Shown here piece by piece: positions 22,580 through 34,333 of a stretch of 64,000 nt of DNA. Origin of the DNA: Pyrrhoderma lamaoense. Its lineage: Eukaryota > Basidiomycota > Agaricomycetes > Hymenochaetales > Hymenochaetaceae. Under the pieces are notes generated by a model that was not told where the DNA came from, did no database searches, and saw only the letters and a program-made list of their open reading frames with translations. Position numbers and translations under genes: made by a program. Within the stretch, counting starts at the first letter, position 1, and every line of letters starts with the position of its first letter. The DNA lies in the NCBI GenBank assembly GCA_002794735.1, contig NBAZ01000021.1:124001-188000 (forward strand). The letters are read 5' to 3'.

Positions 22580-24768
22580 ATGGCTCCAGTAGCAATCGAA
22601 CGAACTCAGCCTCTTTACTCTGAGGAGGAGGTGCCGGTCAAAGCATTGAAAGAAGGACCGAAGACGCTTCCAGCACGTTGGAATCGTGATGAGGGTATCT
22701 TTCAACTCGAAAAGAGAGCCATCTTCTCAAAAGTGAGAAACCTAAAAACAAAGATACTATCGTAATTTTCCCAGCTTCTGACCCCAAACAAGTCGTGGTT
22801 ACTAGCTTCTCATACTTCTCGCTTTACAAAACCGGGTGACTATGTTAGCGGTGAGGTTTTTAAGAACTTACACTTCCCCTCTTCGGCACTGAACTCAAAA
22901 CTATGATTGAAGGGAATTATGTTTTCGACTACTTCATTATCATGTAAGCAACAAATATATACGCGATTGGACTAGAACCTAACTGATATTAAGGGACCGG
23001 GATGGAAATTATCAAGCTTTTCATAATGTCTGTCGTCACCGTGCGTATCCAGTTGTAACAAAGAACACTGGGTCTACCCTGGTCGTTGGCTGCAAGGTGA
23101 CGTTCTTCAGAAATGTTTATCAATTTCATCACTCTTAACATCTGATCTAGTATCATGGATGGAGTTACAATGCAAAAGGAGATTTAGTAAAGGCACCGAA
23201 AGTGACTAATTCTTTTTTTAGACCGAAAGATACAAGTGTATTGATTTCAATGTAATTCTAATTTCAGTTCGATACCGTCCCAGGCTTCGATAAAAAAGCG
23301 AATGTTAGTCTCCGCTTTCTATAATTCGCGTGTTTCATTGTTGATTTACAAATTTGCAAACCGTTATTAGGGTCTATTCAGAGTGCATACACATGTTACC
23401 CCTGAAGGCTTCATCTTCCTCAATTTCGATGCCTCACCAAATCCTGTTTCATTCGAAGAACACTTTGGTCAGCTTCCATATGAATGGCGAAACTTCAAGA
23501 AGGAGAATTATACGTAAGTACTGGCTTTATTTCTCAATAATTCATAATATTAAGAAACGCCTATAGCTATGCCTATAGTTGGCAGGTGGAAGGAGACTAT
23601 AACTGGAAGACTTTAATGGATGGATACCAAGAATGTTATCACTGCACGTAAGATGAACGAGGCATCTTCTAGCTCTAACATTGTTACATATCTTATTCTT
23701 ATAAAAATAGTATCGGACATCCTGGATTTGCGAAGGTAAGATTATCCCCCTTCAATATGTGCCTTGAACCTAATACTCTATCAAGACCCTAGACTTAAAC
23801 CAATATCGAGTTACCCCTCTTCAGAATGCAGCCCGTCATGAAGTCCCTAATTCCACCAGCAGAACAGATAGTGAAACTCCGCCAGTAAGCATGTGTCTGT
23901 TCTATTATTTCTTCCTACAGGGCTTAATATCCACTTTAGACCTTCACCTTTGTCTTCCCTACGTTAGTTTCTACTCACAGTTAACTCATAAAGATATCGG
24001 CTTATACAAATTTTCACAGTACCGGCGTTACAGTGACCGATACCATGTGGTATACAATGCGGACCGTTCCTATCTCCGCTACAAAGGTGAGGCTTTCAAT
24101 GTTTACTAGTTTCGAATTTACTGAAGAAATAAATTAGACAAGAATGGAATACGACGTAGGATTAATACTTCTACACTGACTCGATAATCAACGTACTGAA
24201 ATATACATCAACTCAGGTATTCCGACGAAATACCGTTCCATATGAGGAATTGCGTGAATTTATGAAGGTTAGCTATAACTTCAGCGCTCCACTGAATTCA
24301 AGTTTCTGAATCGCATTTGACTTACTTCAACTTCTCGTTAGTTTTACGAGCAAGTTGAGCAAGAAGACTACGATCTTTGTGTAGCAACACAACGTGGGCT
24401 CAATGCGGGAATTTATTCGAAGGGCTGCCGTGGGTTTAACCGCCTTCTTTAGCTTTCATATTCTTATTACGTCTCTACTCTTTAGTGCATCCTGAGAAGG
24501 AAAATGGGGTCTACTATTATCAAGAACGTGTTGTTGGTACGTCTGGTTCTGGTTCTGTGGCGTTAGACTCTTTATAGGTGTAGAACCCGCTGATCGGCCC
24601 CTGTTATCAGATTATTGTGAAGAACATCTTACCGCCGAACGCAAAGCCGGTCATGAAATCTATCCAGCTCGGCCTGCTTCTCAAAGTGATGAGGCTGCAG
24701 GTCCAACATGTGCAGCTACGAACATCTGCTCTCAAATGGGCGACGAACATGGGAAACTCGCTTGGTGA
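22580..24768 (+). CDS. Rieske [2Fe-2S] ring-hydroxylating oxygenase alpha subunit, copy 2
   Basis: This is the intact paralog of copy 1, encoded divergently. The ATG at 22580 gives MAPVAIERTQPLYSEEEVPV and LEKRAIFSK. Exon 2 then reads SWLLASHTSRFTKPGDYVSG. The Rieske ligands are NVCRHRAYPVV and GCK|YHGWSYNAKG. Next come FRVHTHVTPEGFIFLNFDAS, DYNWKTLMDGYQECYHC, IGHPGFAK, TGVTVTDTMWYTMRTVP, EQEDYDLCVATQRGLNAG and LHPEKENGVYYYQERVV; it closes EHGKLAW at 24768. About twelve short introns, several at sites shared with copy 1, keep frame throughout. Such enzymes couple NAD(P)H-derived electrons from a reductase to hydroxylation or oxidative demethylation; no reductase gene is in the window. Aromatic, choline-type or secondary-metabolite substrates cannot be told apart from sequence alone. 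Confidence 0.88.
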
Positions 24769-25032
24769 AAGTTGCTATATCTGTATATGGTCTTGTTTTG
24801 TAGGAAGTGTACTATTGATCTGGATATATTTGTATTAGTATTTTCGTATGCTACAATGGTATACTGTTTTAAATCTACGTTGTAAATATACATATTCATG
24901 TTGTCTACAAAATTCAAACGTAAGGAGATAATCATGAGGGTCATTACCAGTCATATAATATTAGCTAGTTGCGATGAGAAAATCAAAGGGAAAGCCATAT
25001 GCATGTGAACTTATTTAACTTTGGTCGATAGA

Positions 25033-27491
25033 TCAGTGACGGATGAGATCTAAGCACCCACGCATCCTTGTCATATTGGGTCGAGCGAATGCTATTTGGT
25101 CCCAACATTTGTTTAGTAATGACCATAGGGTTTCTAACTTCGGATTGTCGTTGACAAACTGCAAGCCAGACATAGGTTTCAACCCACGCATGATATCCAA
25201 CGTGACCCCATGATCGTTCCTTCGATTAGCGTAAGGAAGTTCTCCAGTTAATACCTTAGTGAAGTGATTCCAGATATAACTATCAAATTTCCTAGTTTAG
25301 GACAATTAACCTGCGTGCTTACCTCCAAACACACAGATGCAAACGCGTATACATCACTATGTGTCGTAAACGAAGGTTTTCCATCGTCTTCTACTTGAGA
25401 CAAAAGAAGCTCAGGCGCCATCCAACGTGTAGAACCACCGAAAAGCGACGAAGGAAGATCGAGGACATCAATAACCTCTTCTTTAACTTTCGCCAATCCG
25501 AAGTCTGTGATGACAGCGTGCCCTTCATTATCAATTAATATGTTGCACTACAATGAAATTTGTCAGCTTCTGAGAAGTAAGAAAACCGCATGACTTACGC
25601 CCTTAAGGTCGCCATGAACGACGAGTGGATTACTCTTATGAAGATATTCAACCCCTGAGGCTATTTCGTAACACTAGAAAATGCGTTCATTTAGGCAAAG
25701 TGTTTTCAGTTGTAGCAGAGTAAAAAGGGCTTACTAATTGTATACGGTTTGCTTCGGGGTTTATCTCCTTCAGATACTTTATCACAGTGCCGTTTCCACA
25801 CCACGGAGATACCATAGCTAATGTATTGGGCAACTGCATTATCCCATGAAGTTTAGCTATATGTGGATGCTCTAAACGATACCAAGCTTTGACTTCCTTT
25901 TTCAAACGCTACGAAAGGTTTCTCCATGAGAGGTCGATAAAGAAAGAGATGGGTAGCACAAATAATAGTAACCTGCAGCAGTTTTTCCTGTGCATATCCA
26001 ACAAGGTTGGCTCGCAAAACCTTCAATGCAACCTTGCGTGTAGTTAGCAACAGAGTTTCGATACAAATTTCAGTTCTACTAACTAATTTATCCTTTTTCT
26101 CCATACGATCAGACCAAACACCCTTCCATACATCTGCAAACGACCCATGGCAAGTAGCGTGTTCTCCGGCAAGGACAACATCATCCGTTAGATCGATGAC
26201 TTCAATTGAAGCTTTCACAAGAAGCGTGTGTGTAACGCTTTCCTCTCGGCAACCGCGAAGGAGTTTACTATAATCAAGGTTTTCTGGAAGCCATCGCCTT
26301 TCATTATAATATGTCAGAGTTCGAATCATCGATCGAGAAGATATAAACATCAGATACGGGGGATAAGTTTGTAAAAGAAGGGCATTTCGCTGGTAAACAT
26401 CCATAGAAGACTCCATATCATGTTCTATGATAGATTGTATTTGTGCAGAAGGATGAAGAAAGTGCCTCCTTTTCCCCCATTCGTCTGGGGGTAGTGGGAA
26501 AGGACAGTCGATAATGATATAGATAGTAAAGTGCGGAGAAAGTGTAAAGAAGTAGTTGTATACATCATCCCTTAATGGAACGTTTAGTAAGAATGAGTTT
26601 ATTTCAAGCAAAATGAAAGACATACTGGTTCTCATTTCCTCCAATATCTCCAAAACAAGTAGGACTAAAAATATATTCATCCGGTTCGAGTGAAACACCA
26701 AGACATAAATCCACTTCCTTGAGCTTCCTGTAATTCTTATGAATACATTCTGCAATAAAAGGTATATCCTGGTGCGCAGTAAAATCTTGAGAAAGGAAGC
26801 ATGTAAAACTTTCAAGAAGATTACATATGTCTAAATGTTCTTTGAAGCATGTTTTCTTTCAATACAGAAGGCATATCTTCATGATATCGATTATTCGTGA
26901 GTTTTAGTAACCTCCAGAATTCTTTGACATTACGGAAACGAAGAAACATTAGATACTTCTGTAGAGATTGTAGGGCACGTTTCCCAAGAGACAATTGAGG
27001 TTTCCCAAGTCCCGCTGGGTTCTTCCGACTGGAACTAAGACCATACACTGCAGAAGGTTTCTGTTTAGTGTTGACCTGCTGGATAAGAGAACGTATGGCC
27101 ATTTCAGCTTCCTTCTCCAGCGCACTAAAGGCCGTGTTTACTGCCTCCCACTCAGGTTTGTTGACAACTTGCGGTACGGCATGTTTGATAGGGTCAAAAA
27201 TATGAAGAGAGTACGGATGCTTATTCAATCCCGTTGATAGTTCATTCTTGTAGACGTCGAATACATGTAAACCGGTAATTGGAAAAACTGAAAAAGTTTC
27301 CGGGCTATGTTTGGACATGTCCACAGGACTAAATTAACAGAGAAATAAAAAACGATCGGCGATCGTTGAACAAACGATGGCAAACAATAGACTAAGAGCA
27401 ACACTGACCACGATTCCAACCAGAGGTTCCACATGAACTCAGGAATGTAATATTTCACATCATAATCTGGTTTATCTTCCGGTAGGCTCAT
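25033..27491 (-). CDS. DUF4238-like domain fused to a TKL-type protein kinase
   Basis: The ATG at 27491 starts MSLPEDKPDYDVKYYIPEFM. The first half resembles DUF4238 proteins: GLHVFDVYKNELSTGLNKHP, a WEAVNTAFSALEKEAEMAIR helix, LQSLQKYLMFLRFRNVKEF, and after a splice or frame change near 26850 LEPDEYIFSPTCFGDIGG and DDVYNYFFTLSPHFTIYIII. From about 26170 a kinase domain follows: GEHATCHGSFADVWKGVW (Gly loop), VALKVLRANLVGYAQEK (lysine), HPHIAKLHGI, YEIASGVEYLHK, HGDLKGCNILID (HGD instead of HRD), TDFGLAKV (DFG), GSTRWMAPELL (APE), HSDVYAFASVCLEV, LTGELPYANRRNDHGVTL, and an end at CLDLIRH. All catalytic residues are present, so it is likely active. Substrate and pathway are unknown; the front domain has no assigned function. 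Confidence 0.8.
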
Positions 27492-28124
27492 GAAGTCAGC
27501 TATGACTACATACCGTTAGTACTGATTTACTGGTAATCATGGCTGTACGAACGCTTACTGTGTAGAGAAAAAAAGTGGGGTGGGAGCTGACGTTTCTGCG
27601 ATTGATCTCTGTTGGTTCCCGCCCGTTTCCATACAGGTAAGAGGGTTGTCATTCAACGTCGAGCGAGATTCACTTGAAGAAAATGGGGGTAAGGAACAAC
27701 ATCATCATTACCTGGGTAAGGATGGAGTATTAAACACATTGCAACTGAGCACAGCCATCTAACCTGTAGTGGTGCTGTCCACTTGATGAGTGCGGCTGAG
27801 CGAATTATATCAAGAAATTATCACTGATACTCCACATACCGTCCTGGGATCATGTTCATTAGCTCATTAGCTCCACATTTGCTTCCTTCCGTCGGCCAGT
27901 AACGGATTTTATCTCATTGAATACTTCACGAATCCTTGAAGTAGTCCAAAAACGAAGGATTTGATGCATTGCATAATGTTGATGGGTCAAATTTTTGTCG
28001 CAGCGCGATACAAGCGAACACGCCCATAACTTTTTTTTCTCAGGATGATCATCGAACTCATTGGCTTATATACATTTTGTAAATGGGAAACATCATATAA
28101 TACAACATATCGGTAGTCATATCT
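27492..28124. other. Intergenic region
   Basis: About 630 bp between the kinase gene's start and the 3' end of the mannanase gene. No supported gene. Confidence 0.4.
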
Positions 28125-29872
28125 TTATCCTCGTTGCTTCAAGGCAGCAGCAGCGGACTCCATTATCGGATACACTGTCCCAGTCGGATATACAGCATAA
28201 CCATCATTTGCTGAAGGACCAGTGGATAGGACTGAACCGGCTTGCCAGATCAAATCACCAGTAAGTCTCGAGGAGATGATCTCATTCCACCATCCTGTAT
28301 ATATAGTAGCTTGGTTTGTTGTGACACCAAATTCCTCTGTTCAGATGATTGAGTTTCCGATAATTATGAAGTACATTCATGTTTGCATGGCTTACCTAAA
28401 ATGACAGGCTTATTGGCTGTCTTTTGGGCAGTGGCATGGTCAGCAATCCACTGAACTCCCCAGGCGGACTCGTTAGCCGCTTGTCCCCAGCTCTACAGTT
28501 GCAATTATTCGTTAACGGTAAACCAAAACTAGGTATTAAAAATGCGTACCTCTGGGTACGAGTGAACTGTACCGAAGTCCAACGTGGAGATTTGTAAGTT
28601 TGATTCAAAGTCAATACCAACACCAGGAGCGTATGGGTAAGTTGGCGGGTTCACCCATTGGAACCAACCTTCATCACCCATAGCCACAAGATGGTTGGAG
28701 TCAATTGACTTGATATATGCACTAATTTCAGTAGCCCAAGCTTTGATAGTTGATCCAGTTGTATCACAAGCGGAAGATGCGGAACCTGTGGAGCCAGAAC
28801 TACAAATAAAGTTTCAGCCAAAATCATAACCTATGAAGATTGGGAACTCCTTACCAGCGCGGTTCGTTGGCAAGTTCCCAAGCTAAGATCGTGGGCTCAT
28901 CCTCATACCGGCCAACGAATTCCGAAATATAGTTCTTGTATGCAGCGATAACCTTTTCGTTGGTATAGAAAGTATCGTGCGTTCCTCCGGGGTTCAACTG
29001 ACTAACATAGACATCCATCCCACCATAATCAGACCAGTTGTTCGTTAAAGCGACAATAAGCCTGATACCATGGGCCTTCGCAGAGGCAACGACCGCGTCA
29101 AACCGTGAGATACCAAAATCACCTGTATTGAAAGTCGCAACACCATTCTGCCAAAGTTGGTAATAGGCACCGAAGTTCTGTGCAGATGTCACGTCATTGA
29201 ACCCCCTGAAGGTGGAAGAAGGGTTGAGTAAATCATGTATGTGTCCCTTGTATAGGTAAAGAAGAAGGGATACAACATTTGGACGAATATCAACTCACCA
29301 CGTACGTACGGTTGTAAGACCAGCTGCAGTGATATCATTGAAAGCTGTGTCGATGTCGGCATCGCTTACTTGAGCCAACCAGTAGGCATTTGTTCCAGCA
29401 ACGATGTACTCCTCTCCATTCAACATAAACTTTTGACCTGAAGTCGTGACAAATCCTGTTACGGTCGGTGTCGAGGCCGGTGCAGTACTCGATGGTACAG
29501 CAGTCGATGAAGCAACAGGCTCAGTTGAAGTGCTGGATGCTGGAATGGACTCGGAACTTGAACTTGCGACTCCAGGTAGACACTCTAGATTAGACCAAAA
29601 CGAATGACTAGATTGATCTCTGTTTTTTTAAACTGAATATGAGGAATCATACGAGAGTAGTAATCATTTTGTACAGTGCATACAGTCCCTGAAACACATG
29701 TTGTCGATCCAGTCCATCCAATACCCTGCATATATAGACCATTTTTCTGATTAAATACACTGACTATTTATCGAGCAATGATAATACTTACCCCACATTG
29801 GCCCCATTCCGATACTTGAGCGGAAACTAGGGGTATAATGGAAAGGGCAGCTAGAACCTCCGCACGTCTCAT
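28125..29872 (-). CDS. Secreted endo-beta-1,4-mannanase, CBM1 + GH5 subfamily 7
   Basis: This enzyme cleaves beta-1,4-mannan backbones in plant cell walls and acts outside the cell. The ATG at 29872 gives a signal peptide (MRRAEVLAALSIIPLVSA), then a family 1 cellulose-binding module (QVSEWGQCG|GIGWTGSTTC, VCTVQNDYYSQC), a Ser/Thr/Pro linker, and the GH5 barrel. Barrel landmarks are KFMLNGEEYIVAGTNAYWLA, TTVRTWGFND, HGIRLIVALTNNWSDYGGMD, WELANEPRC (acid/base Glu), HLVAMGDEGWF, GTVHSYPESWG, VILEEFGVT (nucleophile Glu), GDLIWQAGS, and the end ESAAAALKQRG. All introns keep frame. Length and order match fungal CBM1-GH5_7 enzymes. A TATATAA at 29925-29931 lies about 53 nt upstream of the start codon. 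Confidence 0.93.
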
Positions 29873-29924
29873 TTTTGAAACTAGGAAAAGAGCTTGAAGG
29901 ACATAACAATCCGAAAAACATACG

Positions 29925-29931
29925 TTATATA
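29925..29931 (-). promoter_or_regulatory. TATA box of the mannanase gene
   Basis: TATATAA read on the minus strand, 53 nt before the ATG of the CBM1-GH5 gene. Position and sequence fit a core promoter element. Confidence 0.55.
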
Positions 29932-30590
29932 CTTTTTTTCCTCTCCCCTAGTTAATTCGATCAACTACGTCGTCGTTACCACGTCAAACCGGAAAGAAGT
30001 TGTCGACTCCGATTATTCGATATTTCTTCTAAATTTTGACAATGAAAGAACTTTGCCAGCTAGAATTTCCATTAGTCTATAGGTTATTTTCCGGTTTATA
30101 CTCGGGAAGTGTAATATGTAAATATAACTTTGAGGTGTCAGGAACTAACCACCGACGACAGTAGATACATTCTTTCGGGGAGTTAAACTAATCTAGACCT
30201 TCAACGAGAAATTAGTAGATGTCTATATTTGTGCAATATAGGACGGAAAAGAAACACTTACATCGTCTTACTTATATTGATTGATATTGAGTTCAGTACC
30301 GGTTGCGCCGAGCGGATCAAAGGAGAAGTCTAGCGATCATGTGGGATGCATTTAAGCACGGAGTAAATTTATGAGAAAAAGAAACTAGTATCAATTATTA
30401 GTCTGTTAGGAGCAAGTCAAATAATTAATACAAGGGTGCAATTACACGGTAATTGTAAGTACAAAGAAAAATGAAAAAGACTTGGATAAAGAAAGTAATA
30501 ATGATGGACCGTGCTGTATAAAAAAAAGGGAAACTAAGTACGAGGAAAATGTTTCTGATAGAGAAAAAAAAGTGATTGAAGACAAAAAAA
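29932..30590. other. Intergenic region
   Basis: Upstream DNA of the mannanase gene and 3' flank of the Tvp38-like gene. A purine-rich stretch lies at 30465-30600. No gene supported. Confidence 0.4.
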
Positions 30591-32980
30591 CTAAGTTCTG
30601 TATAAAGGAAGGTGGTCATTCTCAGTCGAAGCACGGGTGTGAGGGGGTGTGTAATATGCCGTCGATCCGCTTCCATCTGGTACATGACCAGCGGATACAT
30701 GCTGACCCGTGGTGTATTGATACGAAGGCGGACCTTGAGGCGGGCCGGTATTCGACTGGAAAATAAGAGGTTGTTGACGAGGAATCTGATTGGGTGTCAT
30801 GTGTTGCACAGGGTATACAAACGTTTGCTGCTGAGACGGAGTTTGTGCAGATGAAGGTGTGAAGGAGGGAGGAATATACACGGATGGTTGATTGGGGAAA
30901 GATGTAGCTTGAGGAGTCCCTGCTTGAGTTGGATAAGGAAGCTGAGGCTGCTGGAAAGGATTGGTGTATTTATACGTTGGAGTCTTTGGAGATGATGGGG
31001 GCGGAGCAAGAGGTGGTGGTAGAGGAGTCGTTGATTGCTGTAATGGTGTTCCTATTTGGCGAGTTCGTAATGATTCATTGGTAGAATGAGGAGAATTTGC
31101 AAAGCCTCCCGACAGTGGCGTATGCGGTGTTATCGATGGTAGATGGTATACATCGGTACCCATATTTTGAGCCTCCCAACCTACACTATCCATGCTTTCC
31201 TGTCTACTAGCTTGAGATCGAGTGGCAGGCTTATATGTAGATGTTGGACCCGTTTGAAGATCAGCACCGACATCAGAATTTGATACATCAAGCTGCGTGA
31301 CCTGGGCTCGCTTAGGCTTGGGAGCAGGCATTTCATACCTGAGACTGGGATTTCCAGACATGCCCATGGCGTTTCCTCTAGAATCCCAATGTTGGTATGC
31401 ATTATTCTCTCCCGGATTCAAAGGTAAATTCGATTCAGATTCAGCAGGATTGAACACAGTAACTGAAGAATCTCCAATGCGGCCAGCACGGTCGAACTTT
31501 GCCTGACTTTATGTACAAGTACGATAAGTACATCGCATGCACCATAGTGTATCCTTTACTCACCGGCTCTTTCGACGTTTGTACACAACATCGTGCTTAA
31601 CTTCATCCATCTTCTTGTATATATACCACATTGCCCATATAGTGATAACAACTGTTGCACCAAGAACTATCTTTGAAATAAGCTCATCGCGAGAAGATTC
31701 CGTGCCTAAGGGGACGGGATGTTTATAAATGTAGATTTTATGATAGCTTGAAATACACACCAGAGCCACTCTGCTCGATGATAACGCCGATGTAGACCGT
31801 TACAAACTGCTTTGGAAGAGAGAGGAAGGCAGCTAATGCAAAAACAAAGATCCCCATCCCACAGGTAGAGAAAACGGCGGTCGTGACTTTCATTATTTTT
31901 AGTTGTAATTTCCTTTAGCTCGAACATTAAACAACATACAATGTCCGGGGATTGCACTATATCTCGCAATGAGTGCAATTTTAAATCCACCATCTCTGAC
32001 AATTCGGGCAAGACATCCATACTGGAGTTCCGTCCTCTCAAGCTTTTCGCCTCGAGCACGGCAACAGTAACGGAAAGCACTAGGATGGTATTAGCGAACA
32101 ATGAGAGATATTTACTTATAGAAAAACATACTAAAAGTTCCCGATTTCACCCAAGAATGTTCCTGCTGCAGTGATGGCGAATCCAATCCATAAACCCCAG
32201 ACAACACCACAAAGGATAGCAAGGATTTCGTGTCCAAAAAGCTATGGTACCGTGAACAAAGGAACCATATGGAAATATGCTATATACTCACTGGTGGAAA
32301 TGATATGACAAAGAATATAGCTATTGGAATTATCCACCCTCCTGGTAAGCTGCCATATGAAAGAAGTTAGTAACTATTAATACACATGAGAGAATACATA
32401 TGTAATAATAGGACGCTTAGAGCGTGGTTATGGCAATATGGCGCAGTTCTCCGAGGTTACATGGACTTACTCTCGAATCTTTTCGCCTGTTGGTTGCAAA
32501 TAATGAACAATTTGTCGGTCATAAACACTGATCAGAATGACCAATACTATAAGAATAATTAGGATGATGTAGTACCCTGCATTTCTGAGGTCAGTAGTGG
32601 TTATCTCGCGTTTAGCGACGGAATCGCAGCTTACATGTCCATTCTTTACGGAGCCAAAATTTCCACTTTAGCATCTTTTCCATATCCAATACACCCTTTC
32701 TACTTAGTAATGCAGTTTCGGAAGGTGTGGGAGAAGGTGTCCGTGTGATATATCTTTCCGAAGCATCTTCGTTCTTGGAATTCATACCGAGACCGCTGTT
32801 AGACCTGGAGACGGACGGATTCGACTGATTGTGCAAGGGAGGATAATTCATATAAGGCCTTTCTGAGCCTGCCCGGTAGCCTCCAGAGTAAGCCATAGCG
32901 TGAGCGCCACTAGTGCTCATGTTCACGTCTCCGTGTCTCACTTGGTTGTGATCTCTAGGACCGAATGAGCGGTTATCCAT
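30591..32980 (-). CDS. tvp38: Tvp38/TMEM64 (SNARE-associated/VTT domain) Golgi membrane protein
   Basis: Tvp38-family proteins are polytopic membrane proteins of the Golgi/ER with a VTT (DedA-like) domain implicated in lipid handling. The ATG at 32980 starts a hydrophilic cytosolic region (MDNRSFGPRDHNQVRHGDV; RTPSPTPSETALLSRKG) leading to KMLKWKFWLRKEWT. Membrane exons include ARIVRDGGFKIALIARYSA, an IPGH motif, VFSTCGMGIFVFALAAF, LPKQFVTVYIGVIIEQSGSG, and the last helix ELISKIVLGATVVITIWAMW followed by YIYKKMDEVKHDVVYKRRKS. The long C-terminal tail (one exon, 31457-30591) is Pro/Gln-rich and ends ENDHLPLYRT. The middle exons (32100-32600) are short and their joins are inferred. A long low-complexity tail is usual for basidiomycete members. 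Confidence 0.85.
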
Positions 32981-34333
32981 GTGCTTGTCTGTCTACACTT
33001 CTTCGCTACCTTGTCTCGAAATAAGATCTGATACAACGACGAACGCCAGCGTCTGAGTCGAATTAAGGTTGATGGATGAAAGAAAGGAAAGAAAGTGAGA
33101 AAATCGAGTGAATTGTGAGGATAAATATACAAAAGAGGAGACCACACAGGGCACTTGTCCGGGGCAACTAAGCGGCGTGAGAAAACTATACCTGAGTTGA
33201 GCGTCGCCTTGAGCACTGGCCTCGGTTAGCGATTTGTTCTAATCAGCGGATAGAGTTGACGAAACATGACTCATTGACTGTAAACATAAGCCACTACTAC
33301 TAGTACTACAACGTTCCCCGCAAGAGTAAGGCGTGTTATCTATTAATAGAGGCATAAAGAAATCTCTTTTGCAGATGACGTCAGAACCTGTCCTGTCCTG
33401 GCAGGTAGGTGTCACTGGTGCGTATATCATAATCATAATCATCAACAGGGACATACCAATCTTCTCACGCACGCTTTAGATATAGAGCCATCTCTGATCT
33501 CAACATTATCCTCTTCGCATGACAAAGCATACTCCAGTTTACATCTCTTCCTTTCACCATCAGTTGGTATCCTCCTCTCAAAATATGCTTCTATCTATAA
33601 CATTCCAAGCCATCTCTTAGGCAGCGCTTCTAGTTAATTCACTTTACATAGCCATCACATGTGCTGTGACTTGACAGATCTCAAGAATTCCAGTTTTGAA
33701 AACCCGGTCTTTTATAAACGCGCTGCCAACACAGTTGCCATACATAACTGCCAAACATTATATTCTTGAAAAAAGCACTTTACGACGGAAATTGGCTAAG
33801 ATGATCTCCATAAGTGAGGACGTGTCTCATCAATCTCAAAGCGGGTCACGAATAGTAATGGATAATGGATAAAATCTGCATCGTCAAGAACTATCCAACG
33901 TCCTATTGCATCTCAGCACAGGTACTATTTGCACTTCTATTGATGATCTCAAAATTTCGTATCATCGATCCCCTTGTTCTACATATGATTTTGGAACCCC
34001 CCCCCCTCTGCTATCCATCATACCGTTGATGGGAATCATATGTAATAATCATTTTCCCTTTCCCCGCCAAACCCATTTATACTGCAGCCTGACTGGCGTC
34101 TCTATCTACTGAGGCCCCATCTTCCGCCCTGGTAGTACGTATGCGATCCTATACTATTTAACTCGCATATCCACTTTGCAACCCCCTCCCCCTTTTCGCC
34201 TCTTCCACTTCCAGTTGCGTGGTACTTCTCTTCCTGCCCTGCTTTCCCAGCCTCTGTCACTCCATTTCTAATACTAGCAACGGGCTCCCCTCCTTACTCA
34301 TAGTTTATATAATTATAAATATCCGTATACACG
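32981..34333. other. Divergent intergenic region
   Basis: About 1.35 kb between the Tvp38-like gene (minus) and the next gene (plus). It contains a 10-C run near 33998 and pyrimidine-rich DNA at 34170-34290, likely the 5' UTR of the plus-strand gene. Short ORFs have no recognisable content. Confidence 0.4.

Noticed and set aside
9510..24768. Secondary-metabolite gene cluster including the Rieske oxygenases
   Set aside because: No polyketide synthase, NRPS, terpene synthase, P450 or pathway regulator is present nearby.
26007..26273. Plus-strand ORF inside the kinase gene
   Set aside because: Antisense shadow of the kinase Gly-loop exon.
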